64,000 nt of DNA from Sphingomonas sp. (GCF_017745215.1 NZ_JAGHZV010000021.1:1-64000); one strand, 5' to 3'. Numbered from the stretch's first letter, positions 53,486-62,351 are shown. The notes: a model not told the origin generated them from the letters alone. Program-made: numbers and translations.

Positions 53486-54270
53486 GCGGCCTTCTTGTGC
53501 TTGGGCAGGCGCTCGATCACTTCACGCGCCAGCGCGATATAGGCTTCGGAACCGGAGCATTTGTAATCGTAGATCAGCGCCGGCACGCCGTGGCTCGGTG
53601 CTTCGGACAGGCGGACGTTGCGCGGGATCACCGTGTCGAACACCACGCGGCCGAGCACCGCGCGAACGTCGTCCGAGACCTGGTCGGTCAGCCGGTTGCG
53701 CCGATCGTACATCGTCAGCACCACGCCGAGGATCGACAGGCCGGGATTGAAGCGGCTGCGGATCCGCTCGACGGTGTTGAGCAGCTGGCTGAGCCCCTCG
53801 AGCGCGAAGAATTCGCACTGGAGCGGGACGAGCAGCGCATGCGCCGCGACCATCGCGTTGATCGTCAGCAGCCCCAGCGACGGCGGGCAATCGATCAGGA
53901 TGACGTCCCAGCGCGACCCCGCCGCGGTGCTCCGCGCGATCGCGCCGTCAAGCCGGTGGGTGCGCGCCTCGAACTCGATCAGCTCGATCTCGGCGCCCGA
54001 AAGATCCTGCGTCGCCGGCACGATGTCGAGCCCGGGGACCTTGGTGGGGATGGTGACCTCTTCGAGCGTCACGTCGCTCACCAACAGGTCGTAGCTCGAA
54101 TGCTCGCGATCGGCGCGCAGGATGCCGAGCCCGGTCGAGGCGTTGCCCTGGGGATCGAGATCGATCAGCAGCACGCGCTTGCCGATCGCGGCGAGCGCGG
54201 TGCCGACGTTGATGGCCGTGGTGGTCTTGCCCACCCCGCCCTTTTGATTGGCAATCGCGATGCAGATCAT
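53482..54270 (-). CDS. parA: Chromosome-partitioning ATPase ParA
   Basis: The 262-residue deviant Walker ATPase has NQKGGVGKTTTAINVGTALA with the signature lysine, LIDLDPQGNASTGLG, and DVILIDCPPSLGLLTINAM as Walker B. It ends with a basic KHKKAA tail. It moves ParB-bound origins. The gene overlaps rsmG and parB by four bases each. Confidence 0.97.
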   Translation of the reverse strand: MICIAIANQKGGVGKTTTAINVGTALAAIGKRVLLIDLDPQGNASTGLGILRADREHSSYDLLVSDVTLEEVTIPTKVPGLDIVPATQDLSGAEIELIEFEARTHRLDGAIARSTAAGSRWDVILIDCPPSLGLLTINAMVAAHALLVPLQCEFFALEGLSQLLNTVERIRSRFNPGLSILGVVLTMYDRRNRLTDQVSDDVRAVLGRVVFDTVIPRNVRLSEAPSHGVPALIYDYKCSGSEAYIALAREVIERLPKHKKAA

Positions 54271-54890
54271 CGGCTACGCACCTCCTGCGCTACCACGATT
54301 CCTGAATCCGGCTGCGTAATGCTTGGTTCCACGTGAAACACACCCTGCCACGCGCGTCGCGCCGCTTCCACCTCCGAATGCGCCCTGCTGCCCTTCGGAA
54401 GCAACCATCTTGTGGATGAATTCGCGCAAGGGTGCGCGGCAGCGAGAAGCTGCGACAATTCGGCAACGGCCCGGGCAGAGATGACCGCAGCTTTCCGGGG
54501 CAACCGGACAGCTTCGATCTTGCGCGGCTCGACCGTCACCCGATCGGCGATCCCGAGCATTTCGGCCGCGTGACGAAGGAATTCGACGCGTCTGGCGCGG
54601 GGCTCGGAGAGGACCAGCTGTCGCTCGGTGAGGACCGCGACGACGAGGCCCGGCAGTCCGGGACCGCTGCCAATGTCGAGCCACGGACCCTCGGCCGCGC
54701 CGTCCGCGAGGGGGACGAGCTGGGCGGAATCGACGAGGTGTCGATTCCAGATCGTCTCCAGCGTCGATGCGGCGACGAGGTTCTGCCGCTCGTTCTCGGC
54801 GGCGAGCAGTTCGGCGAAGCGAGCGAGCAACGTTTCACGTGAAACACCGAACCGCTCGCGGACCCAGGCCCGCGCTTCCTCCTCGGTCAT
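54267..54890 (-). CDS. rsmG: 16S rRNA (guanine-N7)-methyltransferase RsmG
   Basis: The 207-residue methyltransferase modifies G527 of 16S rRNA. It has RFGVSRETLLARFAELL, NLVAASTLETIWNRHLVDSAQL, and the SAM site WLDIGSGPGLPGLVVAVL. Its coding sequence contains two parS-type palindromes (54832-54845 and 54326-54339), encoding VSRET and VFHVEP. Overlaps join it to mnmG and parA. Confidence 0.94.
   Translation of the reverse strand: MTEEEARAWVRERFGVSRETLLARFAELLAAENERQNLVAASTLETIWNRHLVDSAQLVPLADGAAEGPWLDIGSGPGLPGLVVAVLTERQLVLSEPRARRVEFLRHAAEMLGIADRVTVEPRKIEAVRLPRKAAVISARAVAELSQLLAAAHPCANSSTRWLLPKGSRAHSEVEAARRAWQGVFHVEPSITQPDSGIVVAQEVRSR
54326..54339. other. parS: parS-like site 1 (centromere), one mismatch
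   Basis: GTTCCACGTGAAAC differs from the bacterial consensus GTTTCACGTGAAAC at one base. It lies inside the 3' part of rsmG. Confidence 0.75.
54832..54845. other. parS: parS site 2 (centromere), perfect
   Basis: GTTTCACGTGAAAC is an exact match to the conserved ParB-binding palindrome. It lies inside the 5' part of rsmG, about 1.4 kb from parB. Confidence 0.92.
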
Positions 54891-56716
54891 GCGGCGCGCC
54901 GTGCGTGGAGGAGGATCGCCGAAAGCGCCGCCGGGGTGATCCCGCGGATGCGCGACGCAGCCCCCAGCGTCGCGGGACGCGACGCGCTGAGCCGCTCGAC
55001 CATCTCGTTCGACAGGCCCGGGATCGCGGCGAAGTCGAGCGCCTCGGGCAAGCGGACGGCGTCGTTGGTGCGGAGCTGGCTTACCTCGGCTTCCTGGCGC
55101 TCGAGATAAGGAGCATAGCGCGCATCCTCGATCGCCTCGGCGAGCAGCTGCGGGTCGCCGTCAAAGGCCACGCCGAGATGCGCAAGCTCGACCCCCGGGA
55201 AGCGCAGCCATTCGGCGGTGCTGCGCCGCGCCCCGTCAGCGGCAACCGGAGCGCCGCGGCTGCGGAGCACGCTGGAGGTGATCTGCTCGGAGAAACGTGC
55301 GTCCAGATGCGCTCGCTCGGCCTGGCGCGTTTCGAGGCGCGCCAGCCGCCCCTTCCCAAGACAACCGAGCTCGCGAGCGATCGGACCGAGCCGCGTCTCG
55401 GCATTGTCGGCGCGCAGCCTCAGGCGGAACTCGGCGCGCGCCGTGAGCATTCGATAGGGCTCGGTGACGCCCTGGAGCACGAGGTCGTCGATCATCACGC
55501 CGAGGTAGGACTGGGCCCGGTCGAGCACCAGCGGCGCGATTCCGAGCGCATGGGCCGCGGCGTTGATCCCGGCGACCAGTCCCTGGCCCGCGGCCTCCTC
55601 ATATCCGGTCGTGCCGTTGATCTGGCCCGCGCAGAAGAGCCCGCGCAGCACGGGCAGCGCCAAGGTCGCATCGAGCGCGCGGGGGTCGAGATGGTCATAT
55701 TCGACCGCATAGCCCGGCGTGACGATCGCCGTCCGCTCGAGCCCGGGGATCGACGCCACCATCGCCTGCTGGATATCGACGGGCAGCGACGTCGACATGC
55801 CATTGGGATAGACGAGCGGCGTGTCGAGCCCCTCGGGCTCGAGGAAGATCTGGTGCCCGTCACGGTCGCCGAAGCGATGGATCTTGTCCTCGATCGACGG
55901 GCAATAGCGCGGGCCCTGCGCCTCGATCGCGCCGGTGAATAGCGGCGAGCGATGGAGGCCGGCGCGGATCGCGTCGTGCGTCGCCTCGGTGGTGCGCGTG
56001 ACGCCGCAGTGGAGCTGGGGGAGCAGCCGCGCGGGCGTGACCGGCGACATCGTCCAGGGGTCTTCGTCCGAAGGCTGCTCGGCCACGCGCGCCCAATCGA
56101 TCGTGCGGCCGTCGAGCCGAGGCGGCGTGCCGGTCTTGAGCCGCGCCATCGGCAGCGCGAGCTCGCGGAGCTGTGCCGCGATGGCATGCGCGGCAGACTC
56201 GCCGATCCGGCCGCCGTCGAGCCGCTCCTCGCCGCGAAAGATCCGGCCTCCGAGGAAGGTGCCCGTGGCGAGCACCACTGCCGGAGCCGAGAGGAGGGTG
56301 TCGTCGGCGAGACGGACGCCGGCGATCCTGCCTGCGTCGAGGATCAGCGCCGCCGCCTCGCCTTCGACGAGCGTAAGGCCTGCCTGCGCGTGGAGCATCG
56401 CCTGGATCGCGGCCGCGTAGCGCTTGCGGTCGGCCTGGACGCGCGGTCCCTGGACGGCAGTGCCCTTCGAGCGATTGAGCATGCGATAATGGATCGCCGC
56501 GGCATCGGCGGCGCGAGCGATGAGGCCGTCGAAGGCGTCGGTCTCGCGGACGAGATGGCCCTTGCCCAGCCCACCGATCGCCGGGTTGCACGACATTGCG
56601 CCGAGCTTGGAAAGGTCGAAGCTCAGCAGCGCCGTACGCGCGCCGCGCCGCGCCGAAGCGGCGGCCGCTTCGGTCCCGGCATGACCGCCGCCGATCACGA
56701 TCACATCGAACTGCAT
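54887..56716 (-). CDS. mnmG: tRNA uridine-5-carboxymethylaminomethyl modification enzyme MnmG
   Basis: The 609-residue FAD protein works with MnmE on wobble uridine of several tRNAs. It has FDVIVIGGGHAGTEAAAASA, SCNPAIGGLGKGHLVRE, GPRVQADRKRYA, ATGTFLGGRIFRG and a C-terminal helical domain with SNEMVERLSASRPATLGAASRI. The ATG at 56716 matches the family start; an upstream ATG at 56752 adds twelve residues without support. Its stop overlaps rsmG. Confidence 0.96.
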   Translation of the reverse strand: MQFDVIVIGGGHAGTEAAAASARRGARTALLSFDLSKLGAMSCNPAIGGLGKGHLVRETDAFDGLIARAADAAAIHYRMLNRSKGTAVQGPRVQADRKRYAAAIQAMLHAQAGLTLVEGEAAALILDAGRIAGVRLADDTLLSAPAVVLATGTFLGGRIFRGEERLDGGRIGESAAHAIAAQLRELALPMARLKTGTPPRLDGRTIDWARVAEQPSDEDPWTMSPVTPARLLPQLHCGVTRTTEATHDAIRAGLHRSPLFTGAIEAQGPRYCPSIEDKIHRFGDRDGHQIFLEPEGLDTPLVYPNGMSTSLPVDIQQAMVASIPGLERTAIVTPGYAVEYDHLDPRALDATLALPVLRGLFCAGQINGTTGYEEAAGQGLVAGINAAAHALGIAPLVLDRAQSYLGVMIDDLVLQGVTEPYRMLTARAEFRLRLRADNAETRLGPIARELGCLGKGRLARLETRQAERAHLDARFSEQITSSVLRSRGAPVAADGARRSTAEWLRFPGVELAHLGVAFDGDPQLLAEAIEDARYAPYLERQEAEVSQLRTNDAVRLPEALDFAAIPGLSNEMVERLSASRPATLGAASRIRGITPAALSAILLHARRAA

Positions 56717-56756
56717 GTCGCGCCCGCTAGTCGTTCCCGGCGCTCGCGTCAAAAAC

Positions 56757-56770
56757 GTTCCACGTGGAAC
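56757..56770. other. parS: parS-like site 3, symmetric variant
   Basis: GTTCCACGTGGAAC is a perfect palindrome with two symmetric changes from the consensus. It spans the gap between mnmE and mnmG, just past the mnmE stop-distal side, on the 5' side of mnmG. Confidence 0.65.
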
Positions 56771-56773
56771 AGC

Positions 56774-58063
56774 CTATTTGCCGATGCAGAAGCGCGCGAA
56801 CAACGCGTCGAGCATCGCTTCTACATCGGCACGGCCGGTGATCGCGTCGAAGGCTCGCAGCGCCGCGCGAAGCTGCTCGGCGAGGAGCAGCGGATCGCGC
56901 TCGCCTGCGGCATCGCCGAGCGCGGCAGCGGCGCGCGAGGCGAGATCGCGCTGACGGAGGTTGAGCGCGAGCTGGTCCGCCGGCGGGACCATCGTGCGGG
57001 CCAGGCCGGCGATGGTCGCCCAGAGCGCCTCGATCCCTTCGCCCGTGACGGCAGAGATGGCCAGCCGATCGCCAGCGACAACACGCCCCGATTCGTCGGC
57101 GCGCGAATGGATCGCGATGACGCCCTCTCCCGCAGGCGCCGCATCGTCGCCAAGCCAGAGCAGGATATCTGCGCCTGCCATCGCTTCGCGCGCGAGACCG
57201 ATGCCGATTTCCTCGACCGCATCGCCGGGCGCTTCGGACAGTCCGGCGGTGTCAGTGAGCACGAAGGCCAGCCCGTCACGCATCACCGGCGCCTCGATCC
57301 GGTCGCGGGTGGTGCCGGCGAGCGGCGAGACGATCGCGGCCTCGCGCCCGGCGAGCGCGTTGAACAGCGTCGACTTGCCGGCATTGGGGGGGCCGGCGAT
57401 CACAACTTGCAGGCCATCGCGGAGCCGCTCGACCGGCGGACGCATGGCAACCGCTGCGATCTCGGCCGAAAGCGCCGCGGCCTGGCCGAGGACCGGCTCG
57501 AGCAGGTCGCCCTCCCCCGCGACATCCGCCTCATCGGCATGGTCGAGCATGGCCTCGACGCTCGCCGACAATGCCAGTGCCCGCGCCGCCCAGGCCTCGA
57601 CCTGCCGGCGCAGCCCGCCCTCGGCGCTGCGGATCGCGACGCGGCGCTGGGTCTCGGTCTCAGCGGCAAGCAGATCGCCCAGTCCCTCGGCCTCGCTGAG
57701 GTCGATCCGGCCGTTGAGCAGCGCGCGCCGCGTGAATTCCCCCGGCTCGGCCGGGCGCAGTCCGGGGAGCCGCGCCAGCGCGGCCTCCACCGCCCGAACG
57801 ACTGCACGCCCGCCATGGAGATGGAATTCGGCAAGATCCTCTCCCGTCGCGCTGGCGGGACCCGGAAAGCAGAGCAGCAACGCGCGATCGAGCAACGCGC
57901 CTTCCGCCGGATCGCGCAGCGAGACCAGCCGCGCACGGCGGGGTTGGGGAAGCTCGCCCCGCGCCAGCGCGCGGACAGCGTCGAACGCGCCAGGCCCGCT
58001 CAGCCGCATCACCCCGATCGCCGCCGGCGGCGCGCCGCTCGACAGCGCGAAGATCGTGTCCAT
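56774..58063 (-). CDS. mnmE: tRNA modification GTPase MnmE
   Basis: The 429-residue GTPase has an N-terminal tetrahydrofolate-binding domain (DTIFALSSGAPPAAIGVMRLSG), a helical domain, and an inserted G domain with GPPNAGKST, GTTRD and DTAG. It ends in FCIGK with the conserved cysteine. The usual N-K-x-D base-recognition motif reads SRAD (in AIHSRADE), an unusual form. ATG 58063 is the family start. DUF6489 lies 20 bases upstream on the same strand. Confidence 0.95.
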   Translation of the reverse strand: MDTIFALSSGAPPAAIGVMRLSGPGAFDAVRALARGELPQPRRARLVSLRDPAEGALLDRALLLCFPGPASATGEDLAEFHLHGGRAVVRAVEAALARLPGLRPAEPGEFTRRALLNGRIDLSEAEGLGDLLAAETETQRRVAIRSAEGGLRRQVEAWAARALALSASVEAMLDHADEADVAGEGDLLEPVLGQAAALSAEIAAVAMRPPVERLRDGLQVVIAGPPNAGKSTLFNALAGREAAIVSPLAGTTRDRIEAPVMRDGLAFVLTDTAGLSEAPGDAVEEIGIGLAREAMAGADILLWLGDDAAPAGEGVIAIHSRADESGRVVAGDRLAISAVTGEGIEALWATIAGLARTMVPPADQLALNLRQRDLASRAAAALGDAAGERDPLLLAEQLRAALRAFDAITGRADVEAMLDALFARFCIGK

Positions 58064-58083
58064 TCGTCGGAAACCCGGTCCGC

Positions 58084-58317
58084 TCAGCCCTTCTTGCCCA
58101 TGCTGTCGAACATGCCGCGCCACAAGCTCATCCCCGCCTCGCCCATCGGCGCCCAGCTCTTCATCATCGCTTCGAAGGCGGCTTCAGGATTTCCTTGTTT
58201 TTCAATAGCATCGGTCATCATCTTGATGTAGCGATCATGCACGGGGGTGAGATCGGGCAATCCCATCGCGCGCCGGGCCTCCTCGGGCGTGCAATCGACT
58301 TCGACGTTGATCTTCAT
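58084..58317 (-). CDS. DUF6489 family protein
   Basis: The 77-residue protein reads KINVEVDCTPEEARRAMGLP, DLTPVHDRYIKMM, and ends SLWRGMFDSMGKKG, matching the small DUF6489 family of alphaproteobacteria. Function is unknown; the C-terminal half looks helical and phasin-like. GGAGAAG precedes ATG 58317. It probably leads the mnmE-mnmG-rsmG-parA-parB transcript. Confidence 0.82.
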   Translation of the reverse strand: MKINVEVDCTPEEARRAMGLPDLTPVHDRYIKMMTDAIEKQGNPEAAFEAMMKSWAPMGEAGMSLWRGMFDSMGKKG

Positions 58318-58352
58318 GGTCTTCTCCACGCCCGGCTGCTAGTTGAGCCGCC

Positions 58353-58832
58353 ATGTATGCGCGCGACCACGCCCTGATCGCAACGCCCATCGGCCCGGTG
58401 CGAGTGGAGGGCGGCAACGGCAGGGTGACCGCCATCCGCCTCGGGGGCGATGGCGCCCCCGTCCACGGTACCGACGTCGCGGTCCGCGCGGCAGCCGAGC
58501 AGCTCGAGCAATGGTTCGCCGGCGAGCGGCGCGACTTCGACCTCGCGCTCGAGCCCGCCGGCACGCCGCGTGGCGCGGTGCTCCGCCAGGGCCTGATCGC
58601 GGTTGGCTATGGCGAGACGCTCAGCTACGGCGCGCTCGCTCGCCAGCTCGATTCGGCCGCGCGTGCGATCGGCCAGCTCTGCGCGCGCAATCGCTTTCCC
58701 ATCGTCGTCCCCTGCCACCGCGTGCTCGGCGCGGGCGGGGCGCTGGGGCATTATTCGGCCGGCGACGGCCCCACCACCAAGGCCTGGCTGCTCGAGCACG
58801 AGCGGCGCCATTCGGGAGGACTGCTGTTATGA
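58353..58832 (+). CDS. ogt: Methylated-DNA--[protein]-cysteine S-methyltransferase
   Basis: The 159-residue suicide repair protein takes alkyl groups from O6-alkylguanine. The acceptor cysteine is C121 in IVVPCHRVLG; YGETLSYGALARQ is the DNA-binding helix region. It lacks the Ada regulatory domain. It is divergent from DUF6489 (35 bases) and overlaps the following hydrolase by ATGA. Confidence 0.93.
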   Translation: MYARDHALIATPIGPVRVEGGNGRVTAIRLGGDGAPVHGTDVAVRAAAEQLEQWFAGERRDFDLALEPAGTPRGAVLRQGLIAVGYGETLSYGALARQLDSAARAIGQLCARNRFPIVVPCHRVLGAGGALGHYSAGDGPTTKAWLLEHERRHSGGLLL

Positions 58833-59521
58833 CGATGATCTCGATCGACGCGCTCGACGGCAGCGGCCGCTTCGAGGCCTATTGCGCCCGGCCCCAGGGC
58901 GAGGCGCGCGGCGCGATCATGGTGATCCAGGAGATCTTCGGGGTGAACCCCGGCATCCGCCGGAAATGCGACCGGCTCGCCGCCGACGGCTGGCTGGCGC
59001 TGGCGCCCGACCTGTTCTGGCGGCTCGAGCCGGGCATCGTGCTCGATCCCGATGTCCCGGAGCAGTTCCAGGCGGCGCTCCAGTGGATGGGCAAGTTCGA
59101 CCAGACCAAGGGCATCGAGGACATCGAGGCGACGATCCGCACGGCGCGCGAGCTGGGTGCGGCGAAGGTCGGCGCGGTGGGCTACTGCCTGGGCGGCCGG
59201 CTGGCGTACATGACCGCGGCGCGCACCGACGTGGATGCGAGCGTGGGCTATTATGCGGTCGGGATCGACGGGTTGCTCGGCGAGAAGCACGCGATCGCCA
59301 ACCCGCTGCTGCTCCACATCGCCGGCGCCGACCATTTCGTGCTCCCCGACGTGCAGGCGAAGATGCACGAGGGGCTCGACGACCATCCCAAGGTGACGCT
59401 CCATACCTATCCGGGCGAGGATCATGGCTTCGCGACCGAGATGGGCAAGCGCCGCTCGCCCGAAGCCGCGGAGCTGGCGGACGCGCGGACGGCGGCGTTC
59501 TTCGCGGAGACGCTCGCCTAG
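58829..59521 (+). CDS. Dienelactone hydrolase family protein
   Basis: The 230-residue alpha/beta hydrolase has the dienelactone-type triad: C120 in VGYCLGG, the aspartate in AGADHFV and the histidine in GEDHGF. IMVIQEIFGVN is the typical early strand. Typical substrates are cyclic enol lactones, but most chromosomal members have unknown ones. It is coupled to ogt. Its stop codon overlaps that of terC-like gene 1 in a shared CTAG. Confidence 0.88.
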   Translation: MTMISIDALDGSGRFEAYCARPQGEARGAIMVIQEIFGVNPGIRRKCDRLAADGWLALAPDLFWRLEPGIVLDPDVPEQFQAALQWMGKFDQTKGIEDIEATIRTARELGAAKVGAVGYCLGGRLAYMTAARTDVDASVGYYAVGIDGLLGEKHAIANPLLLHIAGADHFVLPDVQAKMHEGLDDHPKVTLHTYPGEDHGFATEMGKRRSPEAAELADARTAAFFAETLA

Positions 59522-60141
59522 AACAGCGTCACCAGCCCCGTCTCGCGGCTCACCACGCCTTCGTAGATCATCCGCACTGCGACCCAGAGGATCACCGCCA
59601 GCCCGACGAAGCCGATCCAGCGATAGCGGTCGATCACGCGCGCGATGAGGTTGGCGGCGAGCCCCATCATCGCGACCGAGAAGAGCAGGCCGAAGACCAG
59701 GATCGCCGGATGCTCGCGCGCGGCTCCGGCGACGCCGAGGACATTGTCGAGGCTCATGCTCACGTCCGCCAGCGCGACCGACCAGGCGGCGGCGAGGAAG
59801 CGCTTGGGCGGGCGTGCGGCGTGCTCGTCATGGTGGTGCGCGGTGCCGCGCAGCTCGCGCCACATCCGCCACGAGACCCAGAGCAGCAGCAGCCCGCCCG
59901 CGAAGAGCAGGCCGATCACCTGGAGCAGCTGCGTCGCGATCAGCGCGAAGGCGATGCGCATCACCAGCGCCGCGCCGATGCCGACGAGGATCACCTGGCG
60001 CTGCTGGCGATGCGGCAGCCCCGCGGCGAGCGCCCCGACGACGACGGCATTGTCGCCCGCGAGCACCAGGTCGATGACGATGACTTCGCCGAGCGCCTGA
60101 AGCGCACCGGGAGCGAAGAGCGAGCCGAGGTCCATGGTCAT
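59518..60141 (-). CDS. TerC family integral membrane protein (copy 1)
   Basis: The 207-residue protein has seven hydrophobic segments and the two acidic metal-site motifs of TerC: VLAGDNAVVVGALA early and LADVSMSLDNVLGVA late. A His-rich cytoplasmic loop (HHHDEH) lies between. TerC relatives export manganese or supply metal to secreted enzymes. It is the second of a tandem pair, 32 bases after copy 2; the two proteins are clearly paralogous. ATG 60135 is an alternative start. Confidence 0.9.
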   Translation of the reverse strand: MTMDLGSLFAPGALQALGEVIVIDLVLAGDNAVVVGALAAGLPHRQQRQVILVGIGAALVMRIAFALIATQLLQVIGLLFAGGLLLLWVSWRMWRELRGTAHHHDEHAARPPKRFLAAAWSVALADVSMSLDNVLGVAGAAREHPAILVFGLLFSVAMMGLAANLIARVIDRYRWIGFVGLAVILWVAVRMIYEGVVSRETGLVTLF

Positions 60142-60173
60142 GGCGTACGAACGCTCGCGCCCGGCGGCAAGCC

Positions 60174-60824
60174 TCAGACGAGCAGGTGGAGGATGCCGAT
60201 CTGGTGGTCGACCACGCCTTCGTAGATCATTCGCCCGGCGACCCAGAGAATCACGACGAGGCCGATGTAGCCGATCCAGTGATAGCGCTGGACCAGCCGC
60301 GCGACGAAATTGGCGGCGAGGCCCATCAGCAGCACCGAGAAGGTGAGTCCGATGAACAGCAGCGCGGGGTTCTCGCGCGCGATCGAGGCGACGAGCAGGA
60401 CATTGTCGATGCTCATCGACAGGTCGGCGAGGGTGATCTGCACCGCGGCGCGCAGGAAGGTCTTGGCGGGCGGCGCGGCGGCGGCTTCTCCGGCTTCCTC
60501 GGCGCCGTGCCTGCGCGCGTGCGACGCCTCGCGGATCTCGCGCCACATATTATAGGCGACCCAGAGCAGCAGCAGCCCGCCGGCGAGCACCAGACCGGTG
60601 ATGTGGAGCAGCTCGACCGCGATCAGCGAGAAGCCGATCAGGAAGACCAGCGCCATCGCGACGCCCAGCATCAGCACCTGGCGCCGCTGCTTCTCGGGCA
60701 GCCCCGAAGCGAGCGAGCCCATCACCACGACATTGTCGCCGGCCATGGTCAGATCACCGAGGATGATCTGCCCCAGGCTGGCGAGTCCCGAAGGCGTGGC
60801 GATGGCGGCGAAGTTGAAATGCAT
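60174..60824 (-). CDS. TerC family integral membrane protein (copy 2)
   Basis: The 216-residue paralogue of the next gene has LTMAGDNVVVMGSLASGLP and LADLSMSIDNVLLVASIA, the same acidic signatures. The cytoplasmic loop is longer and Ala/Glu-rich without the His cluster. TAGGGG precedes ATG 60824. The 115-base leader between rho and this gene can fold two ways (see findings), which hints at metal-responsive control, as known for some TerC genes. Confidence 0.9.
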   Translation of the reverse strand: MHFNFAAIATPSGLASLGQIILGDLTMAGDNVVVMGSLASGLPEKQRRQVLMLGVAMALVFLIGFSLIAVELLHITGLVLAGGLLLLWVAYNMWREIREASHARRHGAEEAGEAAAAPPAKTFLRAAVQITLADLSMSIDNVLLVASIARENPALLFIGLTFSVLLMGLAANFVARLVQRYHWIGYIGLVVILWVAGRMIYEGVVDHQIGILHLLV

Positions 60825-60939
60825 GGATGCGCCCCTAACCCGAACTCGGGCGTGGGCATAGCCCACCGTCGGCCGGGGTTCGCGCGCCGCCGGATCGGCG
60901 TGGGCCCGAATTCGCTACTCTAATTCAGGGCCCGCGCGC

Positions 60940-62196
60940 TCACTGGTTCATCGAGTCGAAGAAGTCCTCGTTGGTCTTCGAGTCCTTCATCTTGTCGAGC
61001 AGGAACTCCATCGCGTCGATGGTGCCCATCTGCATCAGGATGCGACGCAGCACCCACATCTTGGAGAGCTTTGCCTTGTCGACCAGCAGCTCTTCCTTGC
61101 GCGTGCCCGACTTGCCGACGTCGAGCGCCGGGAAGATGCGCTTGTCCGCCACCTTGCGGTCGAGCACGATCTCGGAGTTGCCGGTGCCCTTGAACTCTTC
61201 GAAGATCACTTCGTCCATGCGGCTGCCGGTGTCGATCAGCGCGGTGGCGATGATCGAGAGCGAGCCGCCCTCCTCGATGTTGCGCGCCGCGCCGAAGAAG
61301 CGCTTCGGGCGCTGCAGCGCATTGGCGTCGACGCCGCCGGTGAGCACCTTGCCCGAGCTCGGCACCACCGTGTTGTAGGCGCGGCCGAGGCGCGTGATCG
61401 AGTCGAGCAGGATCACGACATCCTTCTTGTGCTCGACGAGGCGCTTGGCCTTTTCGATCACCATCTCGGCGACCTGGACGTGGCGGGTGGCCGGCTCGTC
61501 GAAGGTCGAGGACACGACCTCGCCCTTCACCGAGCGCTGCATGTCGGTGACTTCCTCGGGGCGCTCGTCGATCAGCAGGACGAGGAGGAAGACCTCGGGA
61601 TGGTTGTCGGTGATCGCCTTGGCGATGTTCTGGAGCATCACCGTCTTGCCGACCCGCGGCGGCGCGACGATCAGCGTGCGCTGGCCCTTGCCCTGCGGGC
61701 TGACGATGTCGATCACCCGCGCCGACTTGTCCTTGATCGTCGGATCGGCGGGATCGAGCGTGAGCTTCTGCTCGGGATAGAGCGGGGTGAGGTTGTCGAA
61801 GTTGACCCGGTGGCGGACCGCGTCGGGATCGTCGAAATTGACCGAGACGAGGCGCGTCAGCGCGAAATAGCGCTCGCCGTCCTTAGGGCCGCGGATCTCG
61901 CCTTCGACCGTGTCGCCGGTGCGCAGGCCGAATTTGCGGACCTGGTTGGGCGAGACATAGATGTCGTCGGGGCCGGCGAGATAATTGGCCTGGGCCGAAC
62001 GGAGGAAGCCGAAGCCGTCGGGCAGCACTTCGATCGTGCCCTCGCCCATGATCTGCTCGCCGTTTTCGGCCTGGGCCTTGAGGATCGCGAAGAGGAGGTC
62101 CTGCTTGCGAAGCGTCGAAGCGCCCTCGACGCCGAGTTCCTCGGCCATTTCGACCAGTTCGGCGGGGGCTTTCTTCTTAAGGTCCTTGAGATGCAT
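60940..62196 (-). CDS. rho: Transcription termination factor Rho
   Basis: The 418-residue hexameric RNA helicase has an N-terminal domain starting MHLKDLKKKAPAELVEMAEELG and the RNA-binding cold-shock-like fold (VLPDGFGFLRSA, YLAGPDDIYVSPNQVRKFGL). The P-loop is APPRVGKT near 178-185, and LLIDERPEEVTDM with SGGVDANAL-type R-loop elements follow. The ATG at 62196 is the family start but has no Shine-Dalgarno sequence. The frame is open for 40 more codons to an ATG at 62316. Confidence 0.96.
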   Translation of the reverse strand: MHLKDLKKKAPAELVEMAEELGVEGASTLRKQDLLFAILKAQAENGEQIMGEGTIEVLPDGFGFLRSAQANYLAGPDDIYVSPNQVRKFGLRTGDTVEGEIRGPKDGERYFALTRLVSVNFDDPDAVRHRVNFDNLTPLYPEQKLTLDPADPTIKDKSARVIDIVSPQGKGQRTLIVAPPRVGKTVMLQNIAKAITDNHPEVFLLVLLIDERPEEVTDMQRSVKGEVVSSTFDEPATRHVQVAEMVIEKAKRLVEHKKDVVILLDSITRLGRAYNTVVPSSGKVLTGGVDANALQRPKRFFGAARNIEEGGSLSIIATALIDTGSRMDEVIFEEFKGTGNSEIVLDRKVADKRIFPALDVGKSGTRKEELLVDKAKLSKMWVLRRILMQMGTIDAMEFLLDKMKDSKTNEDFFDSMNQ

Positions 62197-62322
62197 GAAA
62201 TTGGAGTCCGGGCGTGGGGGGTTCTTGGGCGGGGTTCGGCGGTTGCGTCGGTCGGCGAAGCTGGCGCGCGGGCGATGCTGTGAAGGAGGGATGCGCCCCG
62301 CAAGCAGCGGGGGCATGCGTCG

Positions 62323-62351
62323 GAATTAGGTGCGCCGCCGGGCTTAGTCAA
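62323..62351 (-). promoter_or_regulatory. Possible rho promoter
   Basis: On the minus strand TTGACT (62351-62346) and TAATTC (62328-62323) are 17 bases apart. The -35 is near consensus and the -10 weak. It would start a leader of about 120 bases that is very C-rich near the rho start codon. Confidence 0.4.

Noticed and set aside
60825..60939. Firm call of a yybP-ykoY riboswitch before terC copy 2
   Set aside because: Only one of the two conserved loops is suggested. It is kept as a hypothesis, not a feature.
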